A stretch of 64,000 bases of DNA from Pseudomonas helmanticensis (GCF_900182985.1 NZ_FXUY01000001.1:1860001-1924000); one strand, 5' to 3'; shown: positions 17,720 to 26,773, counted from the stretch's first letter. Program-made: numbers and translations. The notes: generated from the sequence alone by a model not told the origin.

Positions 17720-19084
17720 ATGAAATTCGCAGCCATTGAAGACGCCCGCCTGTTCCTCGAACAGAACCCCGATATCGACATGATCGAGTTGTTCATCCTC
17801 GACGCCAACGGTGTGCCGCGCGGCAAGTTGCTGCACCGCGAAGAACTGCTCGCCGTCTACGAAAGCGGTCGCCCGTTGCCGAGCACCATCCTCGGTCTGA
17901 CCGTGCAAGGTGAAGACGTCGAGAACTCCGGTCTGGTCTGGGACGTCGGCGATATCGACTGCCGCGCCTATCCGCTGGAAGGCAGTCTGGTGCGCCTGCC
18001 ATGGCGGCAGATCCCGACTGCTGCCGTACAGGTCAGCATGCACCCGACCGAGGGCATGCCGGCGAGCATCGCCGACCCACGACACTTGCTGATCAAGGTC
18101 ATCGACAGCCTCAAGGCCGAGGGTTATCACCCGGTGATGGCCTGCGAGCTGGAGTTCTATCTGCTCGACGCCAAACGCGATCACAACGGCCGACCGCAAC
18201 CGGCACTGGACGCCGACGGTGGGCGACCGCGACACACCCAGGTCTACGGTTTACGCGAGTTGGAACAGATCGAACCGTTCCTCGCCGACCTTTATGGCGC
18301 CTGCAAACTGCACGGCATTCCAGCGCGCACGGCGATCTCCGAATACGCGCCGGGCCAAGTGGAAATCACCCTCGAACACGGCGATGCGCTGGCGGCGATG
18401 GATCAGGCCGTGCGTTACAAACGGCTGGTCAAAGCCGTGGCGCACAAGCACGGCATGCAAGCGACGTTCATGGCGAAACCGTTCGATGACCTGGCTGGCA
18501 CCGGCATGCACATGCACGTCAGTCTGGCCGATGGTGAGGGACGTAATCTGTTCGCCTCGGAAGATCCGGCCGGCACCCCGCTGCTGCGCACGGCGATCGG
18601 CGGCATGCTCGCCTCCTTGCTCGATACGTTGTTGCTGTTCTGCCCGAACGCCAACTCCTATCGTCGCTTCCAGGCCAACAGCTACGCACCTTTGGCGCCG
18701 ACCTGGGGCGTCGACAACCGCACCGTCAGCCTGCGCGTACCGGGCGGGCCGGCCCACACCCGGCACATCGAACACCGCATCTGCGGTGCCGATGCCAACC
18801 CCTATCTGGCGGCAGCAGCGATTCTGGCCGGGATTCATCGCGGCATTCGTGAAGACCTGGATCCAGGTGCACCGGTCGAGGGCAACGGCTACGCGCAAGC
18901 GAAGGAATTGCTGCCGACCGATTGGCTGACTTCACTGCAGGCGCTGGAAAAATCAGCCTGGGCGCGGGATGCCTTGGGGCAGGAATTTCTTGGCGTGTAT
19001 CTGGCGGTGAAACGTGCCGAGTACCGGCAGTTCATGGCTGAAGTGGGTGAGCAGGATTGGCGCTGGTATCTCACTGAAGCCTAA
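17720..19084 (+). CDS. puuA: Gamma-glutamylputrescine synthetase (PuuA-type glutamine synthetase family)
   Basis: This is a 454-residue ligase that would join glutamate to putrescine or another amine at the cost of ATP, the first step of the gamma-glutamylated polyamine pathway. The catalytic-domain features of class I glutamine synthetase are visible: MACELEFYLLD near residue 140, GTGMHMHVSL near 260, NANSYRRF near 312 and the NRTVSLRVP arginine region near 335. A TTG two codons upstream is rejected in favour of the ATG at 17720. It is followed by an amine oxidase gene in the same direction. A second PuuA lies at 34326. Confidence 0.85.
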   Translation: MKFAAIEDARLFLEQNPDIDMIELFILDANGVPRGKLLHREELLAVYESGRPLPSTILGLTVQGEDVENSGLVWDVGDIDCRAYPLEGSLVRLPWRQIPTAAVQVSMHPTEGMPASIADPRHLLIKVIDSLKAEGYHPVMACELEFYLLDAKRDHNGRPQPALDADGGRPRHTQVYGLRELEQIEPFLADLYGACKLHGIPARTAISEYAPGQVEITLEHGDALAAMDQAVRYKRLVKAVAHKHGMQATFMAKPFDDLAGTGMHMHVSLADGEGRNLFASEDPAGTPLLRTAIGGMLASLLDTLLLFCPNANSYRRFQANSYAPLAPTWGVDNRTVSLRVPGGPAHTRHIEHRICGADANPYLAAAAILAGIHRGIREDLDPGAPVEGNGYAQAKELLPTDWLTSLQALEKSAWARDALGQEFLGVYLAVKRAEYRQFMAEVGEQDWRWYLTEA

Positions 19085-19100
19085 AGCCTCACCCTATTCT

Positions 19101-19192
19101 CTGTAGGAGTGAGCCTGCTCGCGATGACGGTGTGTCAGTTGACAAATATCTATCTGACACACCGTCATCGCGAGCAGGCTCACTCCTACAGG
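19101..19192. repeat. REP/REPIN hairpin (family A, GTGAGCCTGCTCGCG subtype)
   Basis: Long inverted arms CTGTAGGAGTGAGCCTGCTC and complement, extended by ATGACGGTGTGTCAG on each side of the loop. It sits between puuA and puuB. Confidence 0.92.
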
Positions 19193-19232
19193 GGACCGCG
19201 TACTGAATTCGAATTCTGTGTGGACTTTTAAC

Positions 19233-20516
19233 ATGACCGAACGCTGCAATTCCTACTACACCGCCACCCTCAACCAGGACACCGATTACCCGACCCTGCA
19301 AGGCCGGCACAAGGTTGACGTGGTGATCATCGGCGGCGGTTTCACCGGCGTCGCCACCGCTGTCGAACTCGCCGAAAAAGGCCTGAAAGTCGCCATCGTC
19401 GAGAGCAACAAGATCGGCTGGGGCGCCACCGGCCGCAATGGCGGCCAAGTCACCGGCAGCCTTTCCGGCGACGGCGCCATGCGCAAACAGATGCGCGCGA
19501 AACTCGGTGACGACGTCGATGATTTCATCTGGCACCTGCGCTGGCGCGGGCATGAAATCATTCAGCAGCGCGTGAAAAAATACGCCATCCAGTGCGATCT
19601 CAAACACGGTCATCTGCACGCGGCGTACAAGCCCGGCCACATGACCGATCTGCGCAGCGATTACGCAGAAGCCGTGCGCCGCGGACTGGGCGACGAGGTC
19701 AGCCTGCTTGATCGCAGCCAGGTGCGCGACTTGCTGCAAAGCGACCTGTATCACGGCGCGATCAAGAACACCCGCAACATGCATCTGCACCCGCTCAACC
19801 TGTGCATCGGTGAAGCGCGAGCGGCAGAAAGCCTCGGCGCCCTGATCTTCGAAAACAGCGAAGTGCTGGAGATCATTCACGGGGATACACCTGGCGTACG
19901 CACGGCTCACGGGCAGATTGATGCCAATCAGGTGATGCTCGCCGGCGACGTTTATCACAAGCTCGAACCCGGTCAGCTGAAAGGCAAGATCTTCCCGGCC
20001 ATGGGCGGCATCGTCACCACCGCGCCGCTTGGCGATCTGGCCAGACAGATCAACCCTGAAGACCTCGCGGTCTACGACTGCCGCTTCGTCCTCGACTACT
20101 ACCGCCTCACCGCCGATGGCCGCTTGCTGTTCGGTGGCGGCGCCAACTACAGCGGCAAGGATTCACGCGATATCGCCGCCGAACTGCGCCCGTGCATCGA
20201 GCAGACTTTCCCGGCACTCAAAGGCGTGCAGATCGACTACCAGTGGAGCTGCGCGATGGGCATCGTGATCAATCGCATCCCGCAGCTGGGCAAACTTTCC
20301 GATAACGTCTGGTACTGCCAGGGCTACTCCGGACACGGCATCGCCACCACGCACATCATGGGCGAAATCATGAGCCGGGCGATCACCGGGCAGATGGAGC
20401 AGTTCGATACGTTTGCCGCGTGTCAGCACATTCGTGTGCCGATGGGCGATTTGCTCGGCAACCCGTTGCTGGCCGCCGGGATGTGGTACTACCAGATGCT
20501 CGAACGCCTGCGCTGA
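19233..20516 (+). CDS. puuB: FAD-dependent gamma-glutamylputrescine oxidoreductase (PuuB-type)
   Basis: This is a 427-residue DAO-family flavoprotein. The N-terminal FAD-binding Rossmann motif is VVIIGGGFTGVATAVELAEKG near residue 34, followed by GATGRNGGQV. The C-terminal FAD block is CQGYSGHGIATTHIMG near residue 375. It is predicted to oxidise gamma-glutamylputrescine to the aldehyde with release of ammonia and hydrogen peroxide. The ATG at 19233 (GGA upstream) is preferred to a GTG at 19218. It shares the pathway with the puuA just upstream, and a paralogue lies at 31231. Confidence 0.87.
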   Translation: MTERCNSYYTATLNQDTDYPTLQGRHKVDVVIIGGGFTGVATAVELAEKGLKVAIVESNKIGWGATGRNGGQVTGSLSGDGAMRKQMRAKLGDDVDDFIWHLRWRGHEIIQQRVKKYAIQCDLKHGHLHAAYKPGHMTDLRSDYAEAVRRGLGDEVSLLDRSQVRDLLQSDLYHGAIKNTRNMHLHPLNLCIGEARAAESLGALIFENSEVLEIIHGDTPGVRTAHGQIDANQVMLAGDVYHKLEPGQLKGKIFPAMGGIVTTAPLGDLARQINPEDLAVYDCRFVLDYYRLTADGRLLFGGGANYSGKDSRDIAAELRPCIEQTFPALKGVQIDYQWSCAMGIVINRIPQLGKLSDNVWYCQGYSGHGIATTHIMGEIMSRAITGQMEQFDTFAACQHIRVPMGDLLGNPLLAAGMWYYQMLERLR

Positions 20517-20525
20517 AACAAATCC

Positions 20526-20617
20526 CCCTGTAGGAGCTGCCGCAGGCTGCGATCTTTTGATCTTGTTTTTTAAAGATCAGGATCAAAAGATCGCAGCCTG
20601 CGGCAGCTCCTACAGGG
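20526..20617. repeat. Dispersed hairpin repeat, family B
   Basis: Inverted arms CCCTGTAGGAGCTGCCGCAG and complement around TTGTTTTTTAA, directly after puuB. A role as terminator is possible. Confidence 0.95.
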
Positions 20618-20629
20618 TCTTGTGTTCAC

Positions 20630-20662
20630 AGTGTGGGAGCGAGCCTGCTCGCGAAGAGGCCC
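20630..20662. repeat. Solitary REP half-element (family A)
   Basis: A single arm GTGTGGGAGCGAGCCTGCTC without its inverted partner, just before the 3' end of the DeoR gene. Confidence 0.7.
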
Positions 20663-20681
20663 TCAAATCCAGCGCAAAACC

Positions 20682-21467
20682 TCAATCAATCAGCTGCTCG
20701 ACCACAATCCCCAACCGCCGATAATCCTCGACACTCCCCGACGCCACATGCCGCTCGGTAATCAACGTATGCAACCGTGCGCACGGCCCCACCACAAACG
20801 GCTCCACCGCCCCGAGCTTGTCCGCCGTGGTCACCGCAATCACCCGCGTCGCGCCCTCCAGCATTGCCTGCTTCACCGGCACTTCATCAAAATGCAGTGA
20901 AGTAATCCCCCCCTCCGGATGAATCGCACAGACGCCGGTAATCGCCAGATCCGCCTTGATTCCGGCAAGCAGTCGCAACGCCTCATGCCCACCCGCCGCC
21001 ATCGTTCGCGGATTCAACTGCCCACCCGCGAGAATCACCTTCACACCCTTGAATTCTGACAAAGCAATCGCCGTCATCGGCGCCGCCGTCACCGCAGTGA
21101 TGCTGATATCTGCACGCAATGAGCGCGCGACCTGCAACGTGGTCGAGCCGGAATCGAACAGCACAATCTGCCCGTCCTCAATCTGCTTAGCCGCGAGCTG
21201 CGCCAGACGAATTTTCACTTCATCGGTCTCCTCCAGCCGCGTGAAGTAATCCTTGCCGGAGTCTTTCGGGCGCGGCAGCGCGCCGCCGTGCACGCGCTGC
21301 ACCAGCCCGGCGTTGTCCAGTTCGGCGAGGTCGCGGCGGATGGTGTCTTCAGAAACAGCGAAGTGCTGGCTCAACTCGGACGCCATGACTTTGCCGTCAC
21401 GTTCGAGGAGCAAAAGGATTTTCTGTCGGCGCAGAGAGGGCAGTTCAGCTAGGGAATGGTCGCGCAT
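20682..21467 (-). CDS. DeoR/GlpR-family transcriptional regulator
   Basis: This is a 261-residue repressor type. The N-terminal DeoR helix-turn-helix (VMASELSQHFAVSEDTIRRDLAELDNAGLVQRVHGGAL) covers residues 27-65. The C-terminal sugar-phosphate sensing domain contains DSGSTTLQVA and ITGVCAIHPEGGITSLHFDE. The target is not obvious, since no sugar operon adjoins it. A tandem 10-bp direct repeat overlaps its ribosome-binding region, consistent with autoregulation. Confidence 0.9.
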   Translation of the reverse strand: MRDHSLAELPSLRRQKILLLLERDGKVMASELSQHFAVSEDTIRRDLAELDNAGLVQRVHGGALPRPKDSGKDYFTRLEETDEVKIRLAQLAAKQIEDGQIVLFDSGSTTLQVARSLRADISITAVTAAPMTAIALSEFKGVKVILAGGQLNPRTMAAGGHEALRLLAGIKADLAITGVCAIHPEGGITSLHFDEVPVKQAMLEGATRVIAVTTADKLGAVEPFVVGPCARLHTLITERHVASGSVEDYRRLGIVVEQLID

Positions 21468-21469
21468 GG

Positions 21470-21489
21470 TTATGCCTGTTTATGCTTGT
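21470..21489. promoter_or_regulatory. Tandem decamer repeat before deoR-type gene (possible operator)
   Basis: TTATGCCTGT and TTATGCTTGT abut with one mismatch, 3-22 bases before the start codon of the DeoR regulator. Direct repeats are a usual operator form for this family. Binding is inferred. Confidence 0.35.
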
Positions 21490-21647
21490 AGTTGCAGGTT
21501 TTTTGCGAGATTAGCCAAAGCCTCGGTCAAACACAAACCACGGGCTATCAATTGTTTCGATCATTGGAATCAACAAGGCGAATTTTTTCTTTGCTTTCAG
21601 CCTGTTCACAATGGCAGCACTTCTAAAAGGCTCAGGATGAACACCTC

Positions 21648-21716
21648 ATGAATCTCAATTTCGCATTCGCTTGCATGATCGTCGTGTCGTTTGCGGTGGC
21701 ATTGGGTCACGCCTGA
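21648..21716 (+). CDS. Possible 22-aa hydrophobic small protein
   Basis: The frame MNLNFAFACMIVVSFAVALGHA starts at an ATG with AGGATG upstream and ends eight bases before the convergent LysR stop. The peptide is almost entirely hydrophobic, so it could be a single-span membrane peptide. No homologue is known to me, and the length makes chance possible. Confidence 0.3.
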   Translation: MNLNFAFACMIVVSFAVALGHA

Positions 21717-21723
21717 CAGCGCC

Positions 21724-22617
21724 TCAGACCGACGCCAACAGATGCTCGCGAAGCCATTTATGCGCCGGATCACGGTGCGAGCGTTCGCCCCAGAACATCG
21801 CCATCTCGTAGCCGGGCACTTCCAGCGGCGCGTCGACCACTTGCAAGGCCGGGTTGCCACGCACCAGGCGTGACGGCAGCATCGCCACCAGATCGGTACT
21901 CGCCAGCACCGACATCGCCATCAGAAAGTGCGGCACCGACAACACCACTTTTCGCTGCAATCCGACATCGGCCAGCGCCTTGTCAGTCACCCCGAAAAAG
22001 CCCCCGCCCTCACGCGACACCATCACGTGTTCCAGCCCGCAGAACTGCTTGCGCGTCGGTGCGCGTTGCAAACCTGGATGACCGATTCGACCGGCCAACA
22101 CGTAGCGCTCGGTGAACAGCGGTCGACGATGCAGTTCGGGCGGCGCGTCTTCGCTGATGTGCAGCGCCAGATCAAATACGCCCTGCTCGGCCTGTTTGAC
22201 CAGATGCGCGGGCAACATGTCGATCACCGCCAACCGCGTGCCCGGCGCCTGTTCGCGCAAGCCGCTCAGCGCCGGCAACACCACCGTCGACTCGCCGTAA
22301 TCGGTCGCGGCGATTTTCCAGGTGTGCGTCGCCTGCGCAGGATCGAACGCACTGGCCGGCGCCACCGCCCTCTCCAACGCCTCCAATGCCTCGCGCAGCG
22401 GCTCACGCAGTTCATCGGCGCGCGCCGTCGGGCGCATGCCGCGCGGCCCGGGCAACAGCAGCGGATCACCAAAGATGTCGCGCAACTTGGCCAGATGCAC
22501 ACTCACCGACGGCTGCGACAGGTTCAGGCGCTGCGCCGCGCGGGTGACGTTGTGCTCGGAGAGCAACACATCAAGGGTCAGCAGCAGATTGATATCCAGT
22601 CGTCTCAAATTATTCAT
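21724..22617 (-). CDS. LysR-family transcriptional regulator
   Basis: This is a 297-residue regulator (MNNLRRLDINLLLTLDVLLSEHN...) with a typical N-terminal winged helix (NVTRAAQRLNLSQPSVSVHLAKLR) and effector-binding domain. An in-frame ATG at 22641 with GGAAA upstream would add eight residues, and either start is possible. It is divergent from a quinone reductase gene with a spacer under 100 bases, so it probably controls it. Confidence 0.9.
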   Translation of the reverse strand: MNNLRRLDINLLLTLDVLLSEHNVTRAAQRLNLSQPSVSVHLAKLRDIFGDPLLLPGPRGMRPTARADELREPLREALEALERAVAPASAFDPAQATHTWKIAATDYGESTVVLPALSGLREQAPGTRLAVIDMLPAHLVKQAEQGVFDLALHISEDAPPELHRRPLFTERYVLAGRIGHPGLQRAPTRKQFCGLEHVMVSREGGGFFGVTDKALADVGLQRKVVLSVPHFLMAMSVLASTDLVAMLPSRLVRGNPALQVVDAPLEVPGYEMAMFWGERSHRDPAHKWLREHLLASV

Positions 22618-22702
22618 GGCTATACCAGACATATCAGACATTCATTTCCAATATACCGGTTGAACGCCGATCCTGCAGTCACTCAGCTAACGGAGCTTCA
22701 AC

Positions 22703-23479
22703 ATGAAAGTGCTACTGGTTTACGCCCACCCGGAACCAACTTCCCTCAACGGCTCGCTGCGCAACTTCACTATCCAGCGCCTGCAAGCCGCCGGCCACAC
22801 GGTGCAAGTCTCCGACCTCTACGCCATGAACTGGAAATCTACGCTCGACGCCGACGACGCCCCGCAGCGCGATACGAACAAACCGTTCCATGCCTCCCTC
22901 GACTCGAAAGTCGCCTACGCCGAAGGTACCCAGGCTGCCGACATCGCCCGCGAGCAGGAAAAACTGTTGTGGGCCGACGCGCTGATCCTGCAGTTTCCAC
23001 TCTGGTGGTTCACCATGCCGGCGATCCTCAAAGGCTGGGTCGATCGCGTGTACGCCTACGGCTTTGCCTACGGCGTCGGTGAACACTCCGACAGCCGTTG
23101 GGGCGAGCGTTATGGCGAAGGGAAAATGAAAGGCAAACGGGCGATGTTGATGGTCACCACTGGCGGCTGGGACTCGCACTATGCGCCGCGCGGGATCAAC
23201 GGGCCGATGGATGATCTGCTGTTCCCGATTCAGCACGGGATCTTGTATTACCCCGGTTTTGAAGTAGTGCCACCGTTTGTGGTGTATCGGACCAGTCGGA
23301 TGGATGCGGCGCGGTATGCCGAGACTTGCGATGAGCTGGGGCGGCGGCTGGATGAGTTGTGGAGTGCGCGGCCGATCGGGTTTCGGCAGCAGAATGGTGG
23401 GGAGTACGAGATTCCTGCTTTGACTTTGAAGAGCGATATCGCGCCGGATAGCGAAGGCTTCGACGCACACATCCGCTAG
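22703..23479 (+). CDS. NAD(P)H dehydrogenase (quinone), flavodoxin-fold, NQO1/KefF-like
   Basis: This is a 258-residue cytosolic FMN/FAD oxidoreductase. The flavodoxin-like N-terminus (KVLLVYAHPEPTSLNGSLRN) and the central LILQFPLWWFTMPAILKGWVDR are hallmarks of the family, which reduces quinones or electrophiles by two electrons. It is divergent from a LysR regulator, which suggests induction by its substrate. A Shine-Dalgarno sequence (AACGGAG) precedes the ATG at good distance. Confidence 0.9.
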   Translation: MKVLLVYAHPEPTSLNGSLRNFTIQRLQAAGHTVQVSDLYAMNWKSTLDADDAPQRDTNKPFHASLDSKVAYAEGTQAADIAREQEKLLWADALILQFPLWWFTMPAILKGWVDRVYAYGFAYGVGEHSDSRWGERYGEGKMKGKRAMLMVTTGGWDSHYAPRGINGPMDDLLFPIQHGILYYPGFEVVPPFVVYRTSRMDAARYAETCDELGRRLDELWSARPIGFRQQNGGEYEIPALTLKSDIAPDSEGFDAHIR

Positions 23480-23506
23480 CGCCGCATTGACCATGTAGAG
23501 CAAAAG

Positions 23507-23662
23507 CCCCTCACCTAACCCTCTCCCAGAGGGAGAGGGGACTGACCGAGTTGTTTTTTCGAGCTACGCCGACCTGGAATATCGAGCCGAACTCAAGTTT
23601 TGAACAGCCCACAATCGGCTCCCTTTCCCCCTCGCCCCTCTGGGGAGAGGGCTGGGGTGAGG
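23507..23662. repeat. Long palindromic repeat element, family D (about 155 bp)
   Basis: Terminal inverted sequences CCCCTCACCTAACCCTCTCC and the complement of its right end enclose an internal region. Copies with conserved ends and partly conserved middle lie at 34121 and 53459. It fills the gap between two convergent genes. Confidence 0.85.
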
Positions 23663-23700
23663 ACTGACACACCGCAAGATGCAGGCATCAGTGGCTCCAG

Positions 23701-24723
23701 TCAGGCTTCCTCCCGCGCCCGTCGCACCTGAACCAACAACACCGGCGCAAAATGCAGCAACACCATCCGGCTCAGATGATGAGTCAGAATAAACACCACA
23801 TTCAGCCCACCACCAAACGCGACAATCGCAATCGTCTCAATCGCTCCCGGCATGTACGCCAGCCACAGCGACAATGGATCACTGCCCAACCACCGTGCCG
23901 CCACTTCAGCAAACACCGCCGCCACCACGATCATCAAACCGACCGAGACCAACGCTGTGCGCCCATGACGCCCCAGTTCCGCAAAGCCAAGGCCTTGGAA
24001 TCGTGAGCCGATCCGCACGCCGAGAATCAGCGCCGCCAGATTCAGGCTCCAATCGGGCATGTGAAAACCGTGCAGCCATCCAGATTTCACGAACACGGCA
24101 GTGATGATGATCGCGGTGAGCATGAACGGGGCCGGGACGCCGATCACCAGCAGCAAGCGCCCGAGCAGCACGCTCAGCGCGATCACCGAACACGCGGTCA
24201 GCGCCATTCCCGTGGTCAGTGGATCACCATCGGCAACGGCTACCGCAGCGGCTTGGCCAGGAATCAGGAAACTCACCAGCACCGTGATCAGCAGCAAGCG
24301 CATCAGGTGCACGATGATGACTTTGCTCGAGGCTTTCTCCGACTCGAGCAAATCGAACACCGCGGCCAGCGCACCGGGATAAACCGCCAACAGTGCATCG
24401 GTTCGGTTCCAGCCTGCGCCGCGTGTCAGCCACAAGGCTGCGAGCGCGATTTGCACGGTCAGGCAAACGAGCAACACACCAAGGCTCGGCAACATTGCCG
24501 AAGCCGTTGCGCTGTCCCACGCTTCGAACATCAACCCGGTGGCAATGCCCAGCGTGACCTGGATGTAGCCCAGTCCATAGGGGGTTGCCGGCGCGATACC
24601 GGTTTTACTGGCAAACAACGCGGTGACGACAATCGAGCCCAACAGCAAACCGTGGGGCACGCCTTCGAACTGCAACAGCGCGCCGAAACCGGCAGCAATC
24701 AACAAACACACAATGGATTTCAT
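23701..24723 (-). CDS. AbrB-family membrane protein (ammonia monooxygenase-related)
   Basis: This is a 340-residue integral membrane protein with about ten hydrophobic helices and two repeated halves. The blocks AVYPGALAAVFDLLE and AYMPGAIETIAIVAF are the duplicated PGA motif of the AbrB family (PF05145, named misleadingly after ammonia monooxygenase). The function is unresolved, and a transport role is suspected. The ATG ending at 24723 has GAAGG seven bases upstream. The longer frame runs into a family B hairpin and is rejected. Confidence 0.85.
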   Translation of the reverse strand: MKSIVCLLIAAGFGALLQFEGVPHGLLLGSIVVTALFASKTGIAPATPYGLGYIQVTLGIATGLMFEAWDSATASAMLPSLGVLLVCLTVQIALAALWLTRGAGWNRTDALLAVYPGALAAVFDLLESEKASSKVIIVHLMRLLLITVLVSFLIPGQAAAVAVADGDPLTTGMALTACSVIALSVLLGRLLLVIGVPAPFMLTAIIITAVFVKSGWLHGFHMPDWSLNLAALILGVRIGSRFQGLGFAELGRHGRTALVSVGLMIVVAAVFAEVAARWLGSDPLSLWLAYMPGAIETIAIVAFGGGLNVVFILTHHLSRMVLLHFAPVLLVQVRRAREEA

Positions 24724-24750
24724 AGTCGCCTTCCTGGCTATCAAATACCC

Positions 24751-24842
24751 CCCTGTAGGAGCTGCCGCAGGCTGCGATCTGTTGATCTTGACCTTAAAAA
24801 ACAGGATCAAAAGATCGCAGCCTGCGGCAGCTCCTACAGGGG
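24751..24842. repeat. Dispersed hairpin repeat, family B
   Basis: Inverted arms CCCTGTAGGAGCTGCCGCAG and complement, between the AbrB-family gene start and the HD-protein gene stop. Confidence 0.95.
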
Positions 24843-24846
24843 TAAT

Positions 24847-25269
24847 TTATGCGCGCAGCCGGCTGATTGCGCGGCGGTATTTTTCGATTCGTTCGAGATC
24901 TTCCCAGCTCGGCGAGGCGATTCGTGACAGGTCGCTGTTTTCCTCCAGATCCGCCAGTTTCACCACCCGGCCAAGCGGATTCTGTGCGGCGCGGTCAACG
25001 AAGTCTTCATAGGATTCGCCCGGCACTTTGGTCACCGATTCGATAGCGCTCAAAACATCTTCGCTGAAACCTTCCTTGCGCAAGTCATCGAGGCTGATCG
25101 CGCAATCTTCGACCACGTCATGCAGCACGGCGACGATGCGTTCTTCCAGCGTGGTCATGCGCAACATTACTTTCAGCGGATGCAGAATGTACGGCGCGCC
25201 GCCCTTGTCGACCTGCCCGGCGTGGGCCGTGGCGGCGATGGCAATAGCGCGTTCTAGGGTTTGAGTCAT
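24847..25269 (-). CDS. Small HD-domain hydrolase, SpoT/MESH1-like
   Basis: This is a 140-residue protein that is essentially one HD domain: AHAGQVDKGGAPYILHPLKVMLR, then AVLHDVVEDC, with the metal-binding HD pair near residue 50, and VKLADLEENSD. It resembles the hydrolase half of RelA/SpoT and animal MESH1, so (p)ppGpp or another nucleotide may be its substrate. No synthetase or TGS/ACT domains are present. It forms a likely pair with the gene upstream of it, 15 bases apart. Confidence 0.85.
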   Translation of the reverse strand: MTQTLERAIAIAATAHAGQVDKGGAPYILHPLKVMLRMTTLEERIVAVLHDVVEDCAISLDDLRKEGFSEDVLSAIESVTKVPGESYEDFVDRAAQNPLGRVVKLADLEENSDLSRIASPSWEDLERIEKYRRAISRLRA

Positions 25270-25284
25270 GCAAGTCTCCGTGGT

Positions 25285-25680
25285 TTAAACGCCGTAACGG
25301 CCGCCGACGTGAATGTTGCGCTTGAGCCAGTTGCCGATTGCTTTCAGGCGCCCGACGGGTTTCGCTGGCGCCGAATGACGCTGAAGAATCAGCGACACCA
25401 AAGTGGCCTGATCGGCTTGCGGATTGGCATCGATCAACTCGGCAACCCATGCGCAATCGGCCTTTTTCAGATGCTCTCGCCACTCGCCCGGCCAGGCGTC
25501 CAGCTCATCCAGCGCCAAAAACCGTGCGCCGCCGTGCTCCATATACCCGCCGGCCATCGACTGTTCGAAACAGAACGGCGTGTCTGGCTTCGCAGGGTCA
25601 ATGTGAAACAGGTAGATATCGTGGAATGGATGCTGCGAGGGGGGCGCGTTGTTGCGGCTGCCGATTTCGATCATGGGCAT
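25285..25680 (-). CDS. Conserved hypothetical protein
   Basis: This is a 131-residue soluble protein (MPMIEIGSRNNAPPSQHPFHD...) with no signal peptide or membrane segment. I do not recognise a domain. It is rich in Trp/His in the middle and ends with a basic tail. AAGGA eight bases before the ATG ending at 25680 supports that start over the upstream extension. It lies 15 bases ahead of the HD hydrolase gene and is probably cotranscribed with it. Confidence 0.7.
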   Translation of the reverse strand: MPMIEIGSRNNAPPSQHPFHDIYLFHIDPAKPDTPFCFEQSMAGGYMEHGGARFLALDELDAWPGEWREHLKKADCAWVAELIDANPQADQATLVSLILQRHSAPAKPVGRLKAIGNWLKRNIHVGGRYGV

Positions 25681-25840
25681 TGTTCCAATCCTTGGGCGCT
25701 TAATGTTTCCGATTGTTTCGCAGTGTACGCGACTGGAGCAAATCAAAAACCCGATGGAACCTCCCTCCTCCGCGCCCTCTCGAAACTATAAAGCGCCAAA
25801 ATCATCGATCAGACACGGCGCCCTTGAAGAGGAAACCCCG

Positions 25841-26272
25841 ATGAACATTCGCTTCCTGCTTCTGATCGCTACCTTCGCCGTCATCCCCACCTGCGTCATG
25901 GCCGAAGGCTGCGACGTGCAGACCCAATCCTCCAGCGCTTCGGTGCCGGCGGTGGAAACCCACAGTTGTTACGAATACGAAGGCATGCCCGTCGGCTCCA
26001 TTGATTGGTCGTGCAGCAATGAAAGCAAGGACATGCTCAACAGCAGCAAGAACAAGGTCGAACACTGCGCCGACCACTATCAGGCCTCGTGCATCGCTAC
26101 GATCACCCAGGAATCCCTGGCCAACCCGCATTCCACCAGTAAAGACAAGAATGCCAAAGCGCTGAACATCCCCGATAACGCGCAAGTGACCACGTATTAC
26201 TACGACGTGGAGCATTTGGCTCAGGCGCGGATTGATTGTGAGAATGGCGGTGGCCAATGGAAGGCAAAGTAA
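25841..26272 (+). CDS. Conserved secreted Cys-containing hypothetical protein
   Basis: This is a 143-residue protein with a signal peptide (cut near CVMA|EG, residue 21). The mature part has six cysteines (GCDV, HSCYEYEG, DWSCSNES, EHCADHY, ASCIAT, DCENGGG), which suggests three disulfides and a periplasmic or extracellular place. The function is unknown. AAGAGGAAA precedes the ATG at 25841. A strong terminator follows 32 bases after the stop. Confidence 0.8.
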   Translation: MNIRFLLLIATFAVIPTCVMAEGCDVQTQSSSASVPAVETHSCYEYEGMPVGSIDWSCSNESKDMLNSSKNKVEHCADHYQASCIATITQESLANPHSTSKDKNAKALNIPDNAQVTTYYYDVEHLAQARIDCENGGGQWKAK

Positions 26273-26304
26273 GCGTTTGATATCTGTGTTCGCGATAGGC
26301 AAAG

Positions 26305-26334
26305 AAAAGCCCGGCTCGAAAGACCGGGCTTTTT
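26305..26334 (+). terminator. Rho-independent terminator
   Basis: Stem AAGCCCGG/CCGGGCTT with loop CTCGAAAGA and a T-run on the plus side. The A-run on the left side could let it serve the convergent gene too. Confidence 0.9.
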
Positions 26335-26349
26335 AGTGCGCAACATTGA

Positions 26350-26634
26350 TCAGCCTCCGCCATTACCGCCGCTACTGTTACCAGTGGATTGCCCCGCGCC
26401 ACTGGGCTTGGAGGCAGAAGGCACCGGGCCGTTATCCGTCTTGCCACCATCGCCACCTTGCGGCAACGAATTGGCAGCCGGATCGGCGTTTGTGGCGGGG
26501 GCCGCCGGCTCACGAGTCTGGCTGGTGCCATCGTTTGCCGTTGGGGTGGGCGTTTCGCCGGCTGCGATCGCATAAAGCGAACTACCGGACAGGAACGCCG
26601 CGAGCGTAAACACCGCGATTTTATGGTTCAGCAT
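26350..26634 (-). CDS. Small secreted Pro/Gly/Ala-rich protein
   Basis: This is a 94-residue product with a signal peptide (KIAVFTLAAFLSGSSLYAIAA, about residues 5-25). It is followed by a low-complexity mature region rich in P, T, A, N and G that ends SSGGNGGG. No domain is seen and it is probably disordered. It is convergent with the Cys-rich secreted protein gene across a shared terminator. Confidence 0.7.
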   Translation of the reverse strand: MLNHKIAVFTLAAFLSGSSLYAIAAGETPTPTANDGTSQTREPAAPATNADPAANSLPQGGDGGKTDNGPVPSASKPSGAGQSTGNSSGGNGGG

Positions 26635-26773
26635 GTTGGCTCTTCCTTTGCGTGGTGAGTTACAGCATTGGAAGAAGGTGTGCGGCGAAGGTGCGGTGTG
26701 TCGGACGAATGGTTATCGCCCACAAGGCTCGCGCAATTTCGACGTCTGAAAACTTCGTAGGAAAACACCCCAT

